64,000 nucleotides of DNA from contig NZ_JACHLN010000005.1 in the NCBI RefSeq assembly GCF_014204495.1, forward strand, positions 124,001-188,000, given 5' to 3'. The first letter of the stretch is position 1. Each line of letters opens with the position of its first letter. Below are positions 33,558 through 41,134 of this stretch, piece by piece. The stretch comes from Sphingomonas kyeonggiensis. Lineage in GTDB: Bacteria; Pseudomonadota; Alphaproteobacteria; Sphingomonadales; Sphingomonadaceae. The notes under the pieces were generated by a model, which saw only the letters and a program-made list of their open reading frames with translations, was not told the origin of the DNA and ran no database searches. The position numbers and the translations under genes are program-made.

Positions 33558-33573
33558 TTGACTAATCGTTCCA
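33558..33573. promoter_or_regulatory. TetR operator-like site before the TetR gene
   Basis: TTGACTAATCGTTCCA, preceded by TTA. It shares 12 of 13 bases (TTATTGACTRATC) with the site at 34221-34236 before the SDR gene, and lies 20 bases before the regulator start. The half palindrome is TTGA-N-N-RATC. Confidence 0.55.
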
Positions 33574-33592
33574 CAATACCTAATTGCGATTC

Positions 33593-34177
33593 ATGGCACG
33601 ACCACGCGAATTCGATCGGGATGCGGCGCTGGAAAAGGCGATGCGCGTCTTCTGGGCCAAGGGCTTTGCCGCCACCTCCACCGACGACCTGATCCAGGCG
33701 ATGGGGATCGGCCGGCAGAGCCTGTACAACGCCTTTGGCGGCAAGCAGGATCTCTATCGCGAGGCGCTGGCCGCCTATCAGCGGGGCACCATCAGCGGGC
33801 ACCTGAGGCGGCTGGATTCCCGGGCATCGCCGATCGAAGGGCTGTACGAATTGCTGCACGGCCTCACGCCCCAGGACGACGCCGAGCGTGCGCTCGGCTG
33901 CATGGGCGTCGGCTCGGTGAGCGAGTTCGGCACCGGCGATCCGGCGCTGGTCGAGCAGCGCGGCAAGGCGGGCACCTTGCTGGGCACACGCATCGCCGAT
34001 CGTATCCGCGAGGGGCAGGGGGCAGGGGAGATCGATCCCGGCCTCGATCCCGTCCAGGCCGCGGCCTTCATCCAGATGACCATGACCGGGCTCCAGCTTG
34101 CCGCGCGCGGTGGTGCCGGGGCGGAGGATCTCGCCGCCATGGCCCGCTTCGCCGTCGATCGCCTGCGCAAGGGCTGA
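33593..34177 (+). CDS. TetR family transcriptional regulator
   Basis: A 194-residue repressor. The N-terminal MARPREFDRDAALEKAMRVFWAKGFAATSTDDLIQAMGIGRQSLYNAFGGKQDLYREAL is the classical TetR HTH domain; recognition helix GIGRQSLYNAFG. The ligand half holds ERALGCMGVGSVSEF, common in the subgroup that controls neighbouring short-chain reductases and responds to electrophiles, with a Cys at the place where some of them sense thiol-reactive compounds. A shared operator-like motif occurs before this gene and before the SDR gene that follows. Confidence 0.92.
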   Translation: MARPREFDRDAALEKAMRVFWAKGFAATSTDDLIQAMGIGRQSLYNAFGGKQDLYREALAAYQRGTISGHLRRLDSRASPIEGLYELLHGLTPQDDAERALGCMGVGSVSEFGTGDPALVEQRGKAGTLLGTRIADRIREGQGAGEIDPGLDPVQAAAFIQMTMTGLQLAARGGAGAEDLAAMARFAVDRLRKG

Positions 34178-34220
34178 GGCTGCGGCGTATCGCCGGGGAA
34201 TATCTTCATTTGCCTAGTTA

Positions 34221-34236
34221 TTGACTGATCTATCAA
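34221..34236. promoter_or_regulatory. TetR operator-like palindrome before the SDR gene
   Basis: TTGACTGATCTATCAA, a palindrome of the form TTGA-N2-GATC-N2-TCAA, fourteen bases before the SDR start. Its left half is repeated before the TetR gene. It overlaps the probable promoter/leader, so a bound repressor would block transcription. Confidence 0.62.
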
Positions 34237-34250
34237 GAAAGGAAGTCCAG

Positions 34251-34991
34251 ATGAACGTTCAAGCAGGTGACGCGCGCAAGGTCGCGCTGGTTTTCGGCGG
34301 CTCGCGCGGGATCGGCGCCGCCGCGGTCGAGCGGCTGGCGCGGGAGGGCCATGCCGTCGCCTTCACCTATGTCTCGCGGCCCGATGCGGCCGAGGCGCTG
34401 GTCAGCAAGGTTGCGGTGGCCGGGGGCGCGGCACTGGCGATCCAGGCCGACAGCGCCGATCCCGCCGCGATCCGCGCGGCGGTGGAACAGGCGGTCGCGC
34501 ATTTCGGCGGTCTCGATACCGTTGTGGTCAATGCCGGCATCCTGCGGCTCGGTTCGGTCGATACGGTCAGCCTGGAAGAGCTCGACCAGATGATCGCGAT
34601 CAACATCCGCGGCGTCTACCTCGCGATCCAGGCGGCGATCCCGCATCTGCCTGACGGCGGACGGATCGTCACGATCGGCAGCAACACAGCGGTGCGCACC
34701 GGCCATCCCGGCTCGAGCGTCTACCAGTTCACCAAGGCGGCGGTCGCGGCGATGGTGAAGGGGATCGCGCTCGACCTCGCGCCGCGCGGGATCAGCGTCA
34801 ACAATGTCCAGCCAGGGCCGATCGATACCGACATGAATGCCGGCGCGATCGAGATGCTGGCGGAGAAGAGCCCGATGCGGCGGGTGGGCCGTCCGGCCGA
34901 GATCGGCGGGCTGATCGTCTGGCTGGCCGGCCCCGATGCGGGCTACATGACCGGCGAGAGCCTCACCATCGACGGCGGCTGGGTGCTCTAG
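34251..34991 (+). CDS. SDR family oxidoreductase
   Basis: A 246-residue classical short-chain dehydrogenase. Cofactor motif GGSRGIGAAAVERLA (about 17-31), VNAGIL near 90, catalytic SNTAVRTGHPGSSVYQFTKAA with Ser, Tyr and Lys (S-x12-Y-x3-K), and NNVQPGPIDTDMN near 185. The R/P residues after the second strand (TYVSRPDA) favour NADP. AAGGAAG precedes the ATG. The TetR regulator upstream and the shared operator suggest induction by a substrate of this enzyme, probably a reactive aldehyde or quinone. Confidence 0.93.
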   Translation: MNVQAGDARKVALVFGGSRGIGAAAVERLAREGHAVAFTYVSRPDAAEALVSKVAVAGGAALAIQADSADPAAIRAAVEQAVAHFGGLDTVVVNAGILRLGSVDTVSLEELDQMIAINIRGVYLAIQAAIPHLPDGGRIVTIGSNTAVRTGHPGSSVYQFTKAAVAAMVKGIALDLAPRGISVNNVQPGPIDTDMNAGAIEMLAEKSPMRRVGRPAEIGGLIVWLAGPDAGYMTGESLTIDGGWVL

Positions 34992-35067
34992 GCCAGGCAG
35001 GGCGGTGACCTTCCGGTTGCCGCCCGCATGCATTGCTTCGCGGGCCTCGCTACCCTATCTCGGCGCC

Positions 35068-35409
35068 ATGGCAACGCTTACCCAGCCCGAGATCGGCCTG
35101 ACCCCGTCCGCCGCGGCCCGTGTCGCGGCGATCGCGACGAAGCAGGGCAAGCCGGCGATCCTGCGCCTTTCGGTCGAGGGGGGCGGCTGTTCGGGCTTCC
35201 AGTACAAGTTCGGCTTCGCCGATGCGGTGGAAGGCGATGACAGCGTGGCGGAGCTCGACGGGGTGAAGCTGGTCGTCGATTCGATCAGCCTCGATCTGGT
35301 GCGCGGCTCGAGCGTCGATTTCGTCGACAATCTCGGCGGCGCGCATTTCACCGTGATCAATCCCAATGCCGCGTCCGGTTGCGGCTGCGGCACCAGCTTC
35401 TCGGTCTGA
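35068..35409 (+). CDS. erpA: A-type iron-sulfur carrier (ErpA/IscA family)
   Basis: A 113-residue protein that passes Fe-S clusters to apoproteins. The three conserved Cys are visible: GGGCSGFQYKFGF (Cys43) and the C-terminal ASGCGCGTSF pair. ATG 35068 is chosen; an upstream GTG-type frame start lacks conservation. ErpA is favoured over IscA by context (next to xth, no isc/suf genes nearby), but the two are close in sequence. Confidence 0.88.
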   Translation: MATLTQPEIGLTPSAAARVAAIATKQGKPAILRLSVEGGGCSGFQYKFGFADAVEGDDSVAELDGVKLVVDSISLDLVRGSSVDFVDNLGGAHFTVINPNAASGCGCGTSFSV

Positions 35410-35423
35410 GGCGGAAGAGACCC

Positions 35424-36197
35424 TTGCCCAAGATCGTCACCTACAATGTCAACGGCATCAAGGCGCGGCTGGAGCGCCTGACCGAGTATCTGCGCGAACA
35501 GCAGCCCGATGTGGTCTGTCTGCAGGAGCTGAAGAGCTCGGACGAAACGCTCCCGGTGGGGGATTTCGAATCCCTCGGCTACGGCGCGGTCTGGCATGGC
35601 CAGAAAGGTTTCAACGGCGTCGCGGTGCTGGCCAAGGGGCAGCAGCCGGTCGAGCGCCAGCGCGGGCTCGAGGGCGATCCCGAGGACGTCCATAGCCGCT
35701 ATATCGAAGTCGAGATCGGCGAGTTGGTCGTCGCGTCGATCTACCTGCCCAACGGCAATCCGCAGCCGGGCCCGAAGTTCGACTACAAGCTCAAGTGGAT
35801 GGAACGGCTGGCCGATCGTGCCCGCGTGCTGCTCGCCGAGGAGCGGCCGGTGGTGCTGGCGGGCGACTATAACGTCATCCCCAATGACGACGACACCTTC
35901 TCGGTGCGCGCCATGCAGGAGGATGCGCTGATGCAGCCCGAGAGCCGCGAGCGCTATCGCGCGCTGCTCGCCCAGGGCTGGACCGATTCGCTGCGTACCC
36001 GGTATCCGAGCGGCGGCATCTGGACCTTCTGGGACTATCAGGCGGGCGCCTGGCAGCGTGACGCGGGCTTCCGCATCGATCACCTGCTGCTCAGCCCGAT
36101 CGCCGCCGATCGCTTCCTGGGCGCCGGTGTCGACAAGGAGTATCGCGGCCGCGAAAAGGCCAGCGACCACGCGCCGACCTGGGTCTCGCTCCGCTAG
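35424..36197 (+). CDS. xth: Exodeoxyribonuclease III
   Basis: A 257-residue AP endonuclease/exonuclease of the Xth family for base-excision repair. The start is TTG at 35424 with GGCGGAAGAGA before it, giving MPKIVTYNVNGIKARL. Catalytic residues: Asn in YNVNGI, Glu in VVCLQELKSS, the SIYLPNGNPQPGPKFDYKL strand, AGDYNVIPNDDD (Asp/Asn), and the final ASDHAPTWVSLR with the catalytic His. Fifteen bases behind erpA, as in several relatives where erpA-xth-dgt-argS are neighbours. Confidence 0.95.
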   Translation: MPKIVTYNVNGIKARLERLTEYLREQQPDVVCLQELKSSDETLPVGDFESLGYGAVWHGQKGFNGVAVLAKGQQPVERQRGLEGDPEDVHSRYIEVEIGELVVASIYLPNGNPQPGPKFDYKLKWMERLADRARVLLAEERPVVLAGDYNVIPNDDDTFSVRAMQEDALMQPESRERYRALLAQGWTDSLRTRYPSGGIWTFWDYQAGAWQRDAGFRIDHLLLSPIAADRFLGAGVDKEYRGREKASDHAPTWVSLR

Positions 36198-36585
36198 TTC
36201 CAACACGCGCGCGGCTCCGACTCGCGGAAGTACACAAAGTACAGGCCAAGAAGCGTTTCCGGCCGGCTCCAGGCCGGCCGGATAGCTTGGATTGCGACGC
36301 GCTCCGCAACCTTGTTGCGTGCGTGGGATCCTATTCGTCCAACAGCGTCAAAGAGCGGCCGGCACCGCGCCTGGCCGCATGAGCCAAACAGACGAAATCC
36401 TACATTGCAAGCGGCACCGGACGACGCCGGCATGTCCGCCGCGTCCGCTTTCGGACGGTGCCATTGTCCGTTTCCGGACGGCGGGTCCGCGAAAATCCCA
36501 ATATTTGGCGTGTATTACCGTGCTATAGCACGTCATCACTTAGTCATAATAGGCTAAGTCATTGAATTTCCGTAACTCTCAAAAC
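36198..36585. other. Intergenic region upstream of the small secreted proteins
   Basis: No gene seen. A 10-base hairpin with arms TCCGGCCGGC and GCCGGCCGGA lies at 36258-36282 and may end the erpA-xth unit. From about 36490 on the DNA is much richer in A and T than its surroundings and carries a perfect palindrome (36519-36532) and the direct repeat TTAGTCAT/TAAGTCAT (about 36540-36562), both upstream of a sigma54-type promoter. Confidence 0.6.
36519..36532. promoter_or_regulatory. Perfect palindrome, possible activator site
   Basis: CGTGCTATAGCACG, fully symmetric. Its centre lies about 86 bases before the expected start of the sigma54-type promoter, a usual distance for an enhancer-binding activator. 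Confidence 0.45.
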
Positions 36586-36601
36586 TGGCACGCCGATTGC
36601 G
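36586..36601 (+). promoter_or_regulatory. Sigma54-type (-24/-12) promoter
   Basis: TGGCACGCCGATTGCG matches the consensus TGGCACG-N4-TTGCW except for the last base; GG (36587-36588) and GC (36599-36600) are exactly ten bases apart. Transcription would start near 36612, at the foot of a small hairpin (arms ACAGGCG and CGCCTGT, 36613-36634). Confidence 0.6.
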
Positions 36602-36662
36602 AAGCATGGGGCACAGGCGGGAAGGAGCGCCTGTCATGTCTGCAAGTAGAGGAGTTGAGGAT

Positions 36663-36929
36663 ATGATCAGCAAGCCCATCCAGTCCGCCTGCCTGGCCTT
36701 CGCGGCCACCGTTACCCTGGTCGCCGGCGCGGTTTCGCCCGCCATGGCGCGCAGCAATGATCCGGCCAAGGAAGCCCCGAAGAAGTCCGACGATCAGTCC
36801 GACAAGGCGATGCAGAAGAAGTACTGCGTCCAGGGCCCGTCGACCGGCACGATGTTCCCGAAGCGCGAGTGCCACACCCGCGCCGACTGGATCGCGCTGA
36901 CCGGCAAGGACCCCCTCAAGAAGGACTGA
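36663..36929 (+). CDS. Small secreted Cys-pair protein, first of a tandem pair
   Basis: An 88-residue protein from ATG 36663 (GAGGAGTTGAGG upstream). Signal peptide to about residue 30 (ACLAFAATVTLVAGAVSPAMA). The mature part is charged (KEAPKKSDDQSDKAMQKK), then the motif YC-x5-TGT-x5-EC-x-TRADW with two Cys likely to pair, then a short Lys-rich end. The next gene has the same motif, so the two are paralogues. I know related C-x-TGS/T...C-x-T-x-x-EW proteins in sphingomonads as hypotheticals only. A sigma54-type promoter lies 62 bases upstream. Confidence 0.72.
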   Translation: MISKPIQSACLAFAATVTLVAGAVSPAMARSNDPAKEAPKKSDDQSDKAMQKKYCVQGPSTGTMFPKRECHTRADWIALTGKDPLKKD

Positions 36930-37027
36930 GCGGCCCCCGCCGTCCCCGTGCGGCGAACGGTCCGCGACGCCCCCTCGCATCGAACCGTTCGCCCGCTCGT
37001 GCCCCCCGATCCCAAGGAATCCCCATC

Positions 37028-37297
37028 ATGACCCGCAAGTCCATTTTCTCCGCCGCAGCTGCCCTGCTGGCTGGTGCAACTCTCGTCGCCGGTGCCGTCT
37101 CCCCCGCCGCCGCTGCCGTGAATGATCCGGTCAAGTCAAAGCAGGAGGTTGCTGCGGCGAAGGCCGACAGCCGCAAATACTGCATCTATCTTGAAGCTGC
37201 GACCGGAACGCGCATCCAGAAGCAGGAATGCCGCACCCGGGCCGACTGGCTCGACCAGGGTGTCGACCCGCTCGAGCTGAAGAAGCAGGCGCGCTGA
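37028..37297 (+). CDS. Small secreted Cys-pair protein, second of a tandem pair
   Basis: An 89-residue paralogue of the preceding protein. Signal peptide MTRKSIFSAAAALLAGATLVAGAVSPAAAA, sharing LVAGAVSPA with its neighbour; mature motif YC-x6-TGT-x5-EC-x-TRADWLDQGVDPLE. AAGGAA lies before the ATG. The 98-base gap to the first gene has no terminator, so both may be read from the same promoter. Confidence 0.72.
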   Translation: MTRKSIFSAAAALLAGATLVAGAVSPAAAAVNDPVKSKQEVAAAKADSRKYCIYLEAATGTRIQKQECRTRADWLDQGVDPLELKKQAR

Positions 37298-37312
37298 AGC
37301 CCAGGGAGGGCG

Positions 37313-37347
37313 CCCGCGGCGGCTTTGTAAGCGTTCGCCGCCGCGGG
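37313..37347. terminator. GC-rich hairpin behind the small secreted proteins
   Basis: Arms CCCGCGGCGG and CCGCCGCGGG, 15-base loop; no T tract. Likely ends the plus-strand transcript. Confidence 0.6.
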
Positions 37348-37374
37348 TAGCGCTCTTCCGGTCCCCAGGCCGGC

Positions 37375-37411
37375 ACCGGCCTGTTCCCATTGCAACCGGG
37401 AACAGGCCGGT
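37375..37411. terminator. Second strong hairpin, between convergent genes
   Basis: Perfect 14-base arms ACCGGCCTGTTCCC and GGGAACAGGCCGGT around a nine-base loop. It lies between the converging secreted-protein and N-acyltransferase genes. Confidence 0.6.
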
Positions 37412-37435
37412 CGTGGCCGTGCAGGACCGGCGCCG

Positions 37436-38644
37436 TCAGAGCGGCTTCTGGTAGATGACGTACTCGCGGTTGATGCGGGAATCGATCGCGCTGGCGATCG
37501 CATTCATCCCCTGGTTGTCGTCCAGGATCCAGCCGATCTCGCCGCGGCTCGCGCCATAGGTCTCCACCGCCGCGCGGCGGATATATTCGATCATCATGAA
37601 GGCCAGCTGGCTCGCCATGCGCGAGCTCTGCAGCCGCTTGACCACGCCCATCAGCGGCACGCGCGCGGTGCGCGCCTTGGGGCGCTGTAGCCACAGCAGC
37701 AGCTTGGCCCAGCCGAACGGGAGCAGCGAACCCTTGAGCGGCTTCAGCGGCTCGTTGAGATCGGGCAGGGTGACCATGAACGCCACCGGCTCGCCGTCAT
37801 ATTCGGCGATGCGGATCAGGTCGTTGAACACCAGCGGCTTCAGCTTCTTGCCGACATCGGCGATTTCGGGCGGCGTCAGCGGCACGAAGCCCCAATTGTC
37901 CGACCATGCGTCGTTGAGGATGGCGAGGATGATCTCGGCTTCCTGATCGAACTTCGACTTGTCGACCATGCGCACGTTGATGCGCTCGTTCTTCTCGCCG
38001 GCCGCGACGATGCGCTGGACGAGCGGCGGGAATTGCTGGGTGACGTCGAGCTCATAGGTGAGCAGCTTCTTGGCTTCCTTGTAGCCCGCCGCTTCGATCC
38101 AGGCCTGATAGTGCGCCGGATGATGGCCCATTAGCACGGTGGGGGAGTGGTCATGCCCCTTCACCAGCAGGCCGGGCTCCTCCCAGATCGACAGGCTGAC
38201 CGGGCCGAGCGCCTTGGTCATGCCCTTGCCGCGCAGCCAGTCCTCGGCGGCGTTGATCAGCGCCTTGGCGGCGTTCTGGTCTTCCGCCTCGAACAGGCCC
38301 CAGAAGCCGGTGCCTGGGCCAAAGCCCTGTTCCGGCGGCATTTCCAGCGCAAGGAAATCGATGTGCGCCGAGATGCGGCCCACCGTCTCCCCGTCGCGCT
38401 CGGCGAGGAAATACTGCGCTTCGGCATGGCTGAACCAGCCATTCTTCTTCGGGCTGATCGTCGCCGCCACTTCGTCGCGCAGCGGCGGCACCCAGTGCGG
38501 GTCGTTGCCGTTGAGGCGGTAGGCGATCTCGATGAACTGCTTGGTGTCGCGCTTGGAAGAGACGGGACGGATGCTGAGCGGGCCGCTGGGCAAGGGAAAA
38601 GCCCTTCTGTTGGTTTGATTCAGCGCAATGCAGTCTTCCGCCAC
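37436..38644 (-). CDS. GNAT-fold N-acyltransferase, candidate bacterial ceramide synthase
   Basis: A 402-residue soluble protein. RDTKQFIEIAYRLNGNDPHWVPPLRDEV opens a family seen widely in Alphaproteobacteria and often mislabelled as dATP pyrophosphohydrolase. A GNAT-like core runs from about 70 to 170 (QYFLAERDGETVGRISAHID, then WGLFEAEDQNAAKALINAAEDWLRGKGM), with a second GNAT-like part at about 265-400 (DGEPVAFMVTLPDLNE, ending EYVIYQKPL). From memory, the Caulobacter ceramide synthase (bCerS) belongs to this family; the acp-spt genes at 52.9 kb show that sphingolipids are made here. The assignment needs a direct comparison. Divergent from a desaturase gene. Confidence 0.6.
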   Translation of the reverse strand: MAEDCIALNQTNRRAFPLPSGPLSIRPVSSKRDTKQFIEIAYRLNGNDPHWVPPLRDEVAATISPKKNGWFSHAEAQYFLAERDGETVGRISAHIDFLALEMPPEQGFGPGTGFWGLFEAEDQNAAKALINAAEDWLRGKGMTKALGPVSLSIWEEPGLLVKGHDHSPTVLMGHHPAHYQAWIEAAGYKEAKKLLTYELDVTQQFPPLVQRIVAAGEKNERINVRMVDKSKFDQEAEIILAILNDAWSDNWGFVPLTPPEIADVGKKLKPLVFNDLIRIAEYDGEPVAFMVTLPDLNEPLKPLKGSLLPFGWAKLLLWLQRPKARTARVPLMGVVKRLQSSRMASQLAFMMIEYIRRAAVETYGASRGEIGWILDDNQGMNAIASAIDSRINREYVIYQKPL

Positions 38645-38733
38645 GGGGCCAGTGTCAAGCGCGGCGTTTCGGGGCGGGAGATGCCTCCACCTGACCCCTG
38701 GAATGCCACCATAAAGCCACTATCTCCCGCCAA

Positions 38734-39849
38734 ATGGCAGACATCATGACGAAATCGCTTGCCCTGAAGATCGACGATGCGGAGCTGGAAACGGCCCCGG
38801 CATCGGCGCGTATCAAGCTTTCCGGCGTGCCCGACGACCGTGCGATGCTGCGCGCCGCGGCCGAGCTGACGCGCGACCTGCACACGCCCAACAAGCGCAT
38901 CTACTGGACGGACATGCTCGTCTCGGCCGGCATCGGCTATGCCGCGTTCGCCGCGACGATCCTGGCGCCGACCTGGCCGCTGGCGCTGGTCGCCGGCGTG
39001 GTGGCGGTGCTCGCGCTCTATCGCGCCAGCCTGTTCATCCACGAGATCACCCACCTCAAGCATTCGCTGCTGCCGAACTTCCGGCTGGTGTGGAACCTGA
39101 TCCTCGGCGTGCCGCTGCTCGTGCCCTCGTTCATGTACGAGGGCGTGCACACCATGCACCACGCCCGCACCCGCTATGGCACGGTCGAGGATCCCGAATA
39201 TCTGCCGCTCGCGCTGATGAAGCCGTGGACGCTGCCGATGTTCCTGCTCGTCTCGATGCTGTTGCCGGTGGCGATGCTGATCCGCTTCGGCGTGCTCACC
39301 CCGCTGTCGCTGGTGATCCCGCCGCTGCGCCGCCTTGTCGTCGCGAAATATTCGGGCCTGCAGATCAACCCTAAATTCTCGCGCCGCGCGCCCGAGGGCG
39401 AGTTCCGCACCCAGTGGTACTGGCAGGAAGCAGGCGCGTGCATTTTCTCGATCGCGCTGATCACCGCGGTGGCGACGGGTGTCGTCTCGCTGCATGCCTT
39501 CGGCGTCTACCTCGCGGTGGTCGCCGGCGTGGCGGTGATCAACCAGGTCCGCACCCTCGTGGCGCATCTCTGGGAGAATGACGGCGAGCCGCTCACCGTG
39601 ACCGCCCAGTATCTCGACAGCGTCAACGTGCCGACGCCGGGCTTCCTGGCCTATCTCTGGGCGCCGGTCGGCCTGCGCTACCACGCGCTGCACCACCTGC
39701 TGCCGAGCCTGCCCTATCACGCGCTCGACGAGGCGCACCGCCGCATCTCGACCGCGCTGGAAGAGGCGTCGGCCTATCACAAGGCCAACTATCCCACGCT
39801 GCGCGGGCTGATGCACCGCCTCGCCGCCAGCACGATGGGCGCCCGCTAA
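38734..39849 (+). CDS. Membrane fatty acid desaturase family protein
   Basis: A 371-residue integral membrane protein with the three His boxes of di-iron desaturases: HEITHLKH (about 104-111), HTMHH (about 134-138) and HALHH (about 312-316). Hydrophobic segments at about 62-90 and 165-200 span the membrane. The N-terminal 50 residues are soluble. A second ATG four codons in (38746) is possible. The substrate may be a fatty acyl chain of a phospholipid or sphingolipid; the divergent neighbour at 37436 is a possible lipid acyltransferase. Confidence 0.88.
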   Translation: MADIMTKSLALKIDDAELETAPASARIKLSGVPDDRAMLRAAAELTRDLHTPNKRIYWTDMLVSAGIGYAAFAATILAPTWPLALVAGVVAVLALYRASLFIHEITHLKHSLLPNFRLVWNLILGVPLLVPSFMYEGVHTMHHARTRYGTVEDPEYLPLALMKPWTLPMFLLVSMLLPVAMLIRFGVLTPLSLVIPPLRRLVVAKYSGLQINPKFSRRAPEGEFRTQWYWQEAGACIFSIALITAVATGVVSLHAFGVYLAVVAGVAVINQVRTLVAHLWENDGEPLTVTAQYLDSVNVPTPGFLAYLWAPVGLRYHALHHLLPSLPYHALDEAHRRISTALEEASAYHKANYPTLRGLMHRLAASTMGAR

Positions 39850-39871
39850 ACCAGCGGACTGGACGAAACAG

Positions 39872-39903
39872 AAAAGGCCGGGCAGCGATGCCCGGCCTTT
39901 TTG
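39872..39903. terminator. Bidirectional terminator
   Basis: Arms AAAAGGCCGGGC and GCCCGGCCTTTTT, six-base loop, then TTTTTGTTTG. Serves the desaturase gene. Confidence 0.88.
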
Positions 39904-39928
39904 TTTGTCTGCCTGTCGACCCAAGCTG

Positions 39929-39947
39929 CTCCCCGGCGAAAGCCGGG
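39929..39947. repeat. Solitary half of the CCCGGCGAAAGCCGGG repeat
   Basis: One palindromic arm of the short repeat class; no partner arm within 150 bases. Confidence 0.65.
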
Positions 39948-39980
39948 AAGCAAGGTGGAAGGCAATATGCGATCAGCCCC

Positions 39981-41030
39981 TCAAATCGGCGACCATTCGA
40001 TCGCTTCCTCGCCGTCATCGTCCTCGTCGACCTTGTCATGCTCGCCGCCGATTTCCTCGAGCAGCTTGTCGAGCACCCAGTCGACGCCGACGCCGCTGGC
40101 GCCGGAGATCGGGATCACGGGATGGCCGCTGGCTTCCTCCAGCTCGGCGGAAAGCGCCGCGATCAGCTCGTCGTCGAGCGTGTCGATCTTGTTGAGCGCG
40201 ACGACCACCGGCTTGTCGACCAGCCCCGCGCCATAGGCTTCCAGTTCGCCGCGGACGATCCGGTAGGCCTCGGCCACGTCGGGATCATTGGCGTCGACCA
40301 GGTGGAGCAGCACGCGGCAGCGCTCGATATGGCCGAGGAACCGGTCGCCGATGCCGGCGCCTTCGGCCGCGCCTTCGATCAGGCCGGGAATGTCGGCGAC
40401 GACGAATTCCTGCATCTTGTGGCGCACCACGCCCAGCTGGGGGCGGGTGGTGGTGAAGGCATAGGCGCCCACCTTGGCCTGGGCGTTGGTCACCTGGTTG
40501 ATGAAGGTCGACTTGCCGGCATTGGGCAGCCCGACCAGACCCGCATCGGCGAGCAGCTTGAGGCGCAGCCAGACATAGGCTTCCTCGCTCGGCCAGCCGG
40601 TGCCGTGCTGGCGCGGGGCGCGGTTGGTCGAGGTCTTGTAGCTGGCATTGCCGCGCCCGCCATCGCCGCCGCGCAGGAAGACGACGCGCTGGCCCTCCTC
40701 GGTCAGGTCGAGCAGCAGCGAGCGCTCCTCGTCATCGGCGAGGATCTGGGTGCCGATCGGCACCTTGATGACAAGGTCGTCGCCGCCCGCGCCGGTGCGG
40801 TTCGAGCCCGCGCCGCCATGGCCGCGCGGCGCGCGGAAATGCTGGGTGTAGCGGAAGTCGATCAGCGTATTGAGGCCGGCAACGGCCTCGAACACGATGT
40901 CGCCGCCCTTGCCGCCATTGCCGCCGTCGGGGCCGCCATATTCGATGAACTTCTCGCGCCGGAAGCTGACGGCGCCGGGGCCGCCCGCGCCGGAGCGGAC
41001 GAAGATCTTTGCCTGGTCCAGGAAATGCAT
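39981..41030 (-). CDS. obgE: GTPase ObgE/CgtA
   Basis: Essential GTPase acting in 50S ribosome assembly and stress control. From ATG 41030 (MHFLDQAKIFVRSGAGGPGAVSFRREKF) it has 349 residues. The glycine-rich Obg fold runs to about 158 (GGPDGGNGGKGGDI, then GGDGGRGNASYKTSTNRAP). The G domain: G1 GLPNAGKST, G2 TTRPQLG, G3 DIPGLIEGAAEG, G4 NKID. The C-terminal end is acidic (DKVDEDDDGEEAIEWSPI) and short. Confidence 0.97.
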   Translation of the reverse strand: MHFLDQAKIFVRSGAGGPGAVSFRREKFIEYGGPDGGNGGKGGDIVFEAVAGLNTLIDFRYTQHFRAPRGHGGAGSNRTGAGGDDLVIKVPIGTQILADDEERSLLLDLTEEGQRVVFLRGGDGGRGNASYKTSTNRAPRQHGTGWPSEEAYVWLRLKLLADAGLVGLPNAGKSTFINQVTNAQAKVGAYAFTTTRPQLGVVRHKMQEFVVADIPGLIEGAAEGAGIGDRFLGHIERCRVLLHLVDANDPDVAEAYRIVRGELEAYGAGLVDKPVVVALNKIDTLDDELIAALSAELEEASGHPVIPISGASGVGVDWVLDKLLEEIGGEHDKVDEDDDGEEAIEWSPI

Positions 41031-41134
41031 CGCAGGCCCATAGGCGAATGTCGCAAATTCGTCACCCCATGGTGACGGACTATTTACGCTGGCGCGGGAC
41101 AATCGCCGCCGAAACAGGCCGGGGATTGGGGCAA

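Noticed and set aside
36292..36528. A 78-residue frame in the intergenic region after xth
   Set aside because: No ribosome site, no plausible start, composition rich in Arg/Pro/Cys, and it overlaps the AT-rich promoter region of the small secreted proteins.
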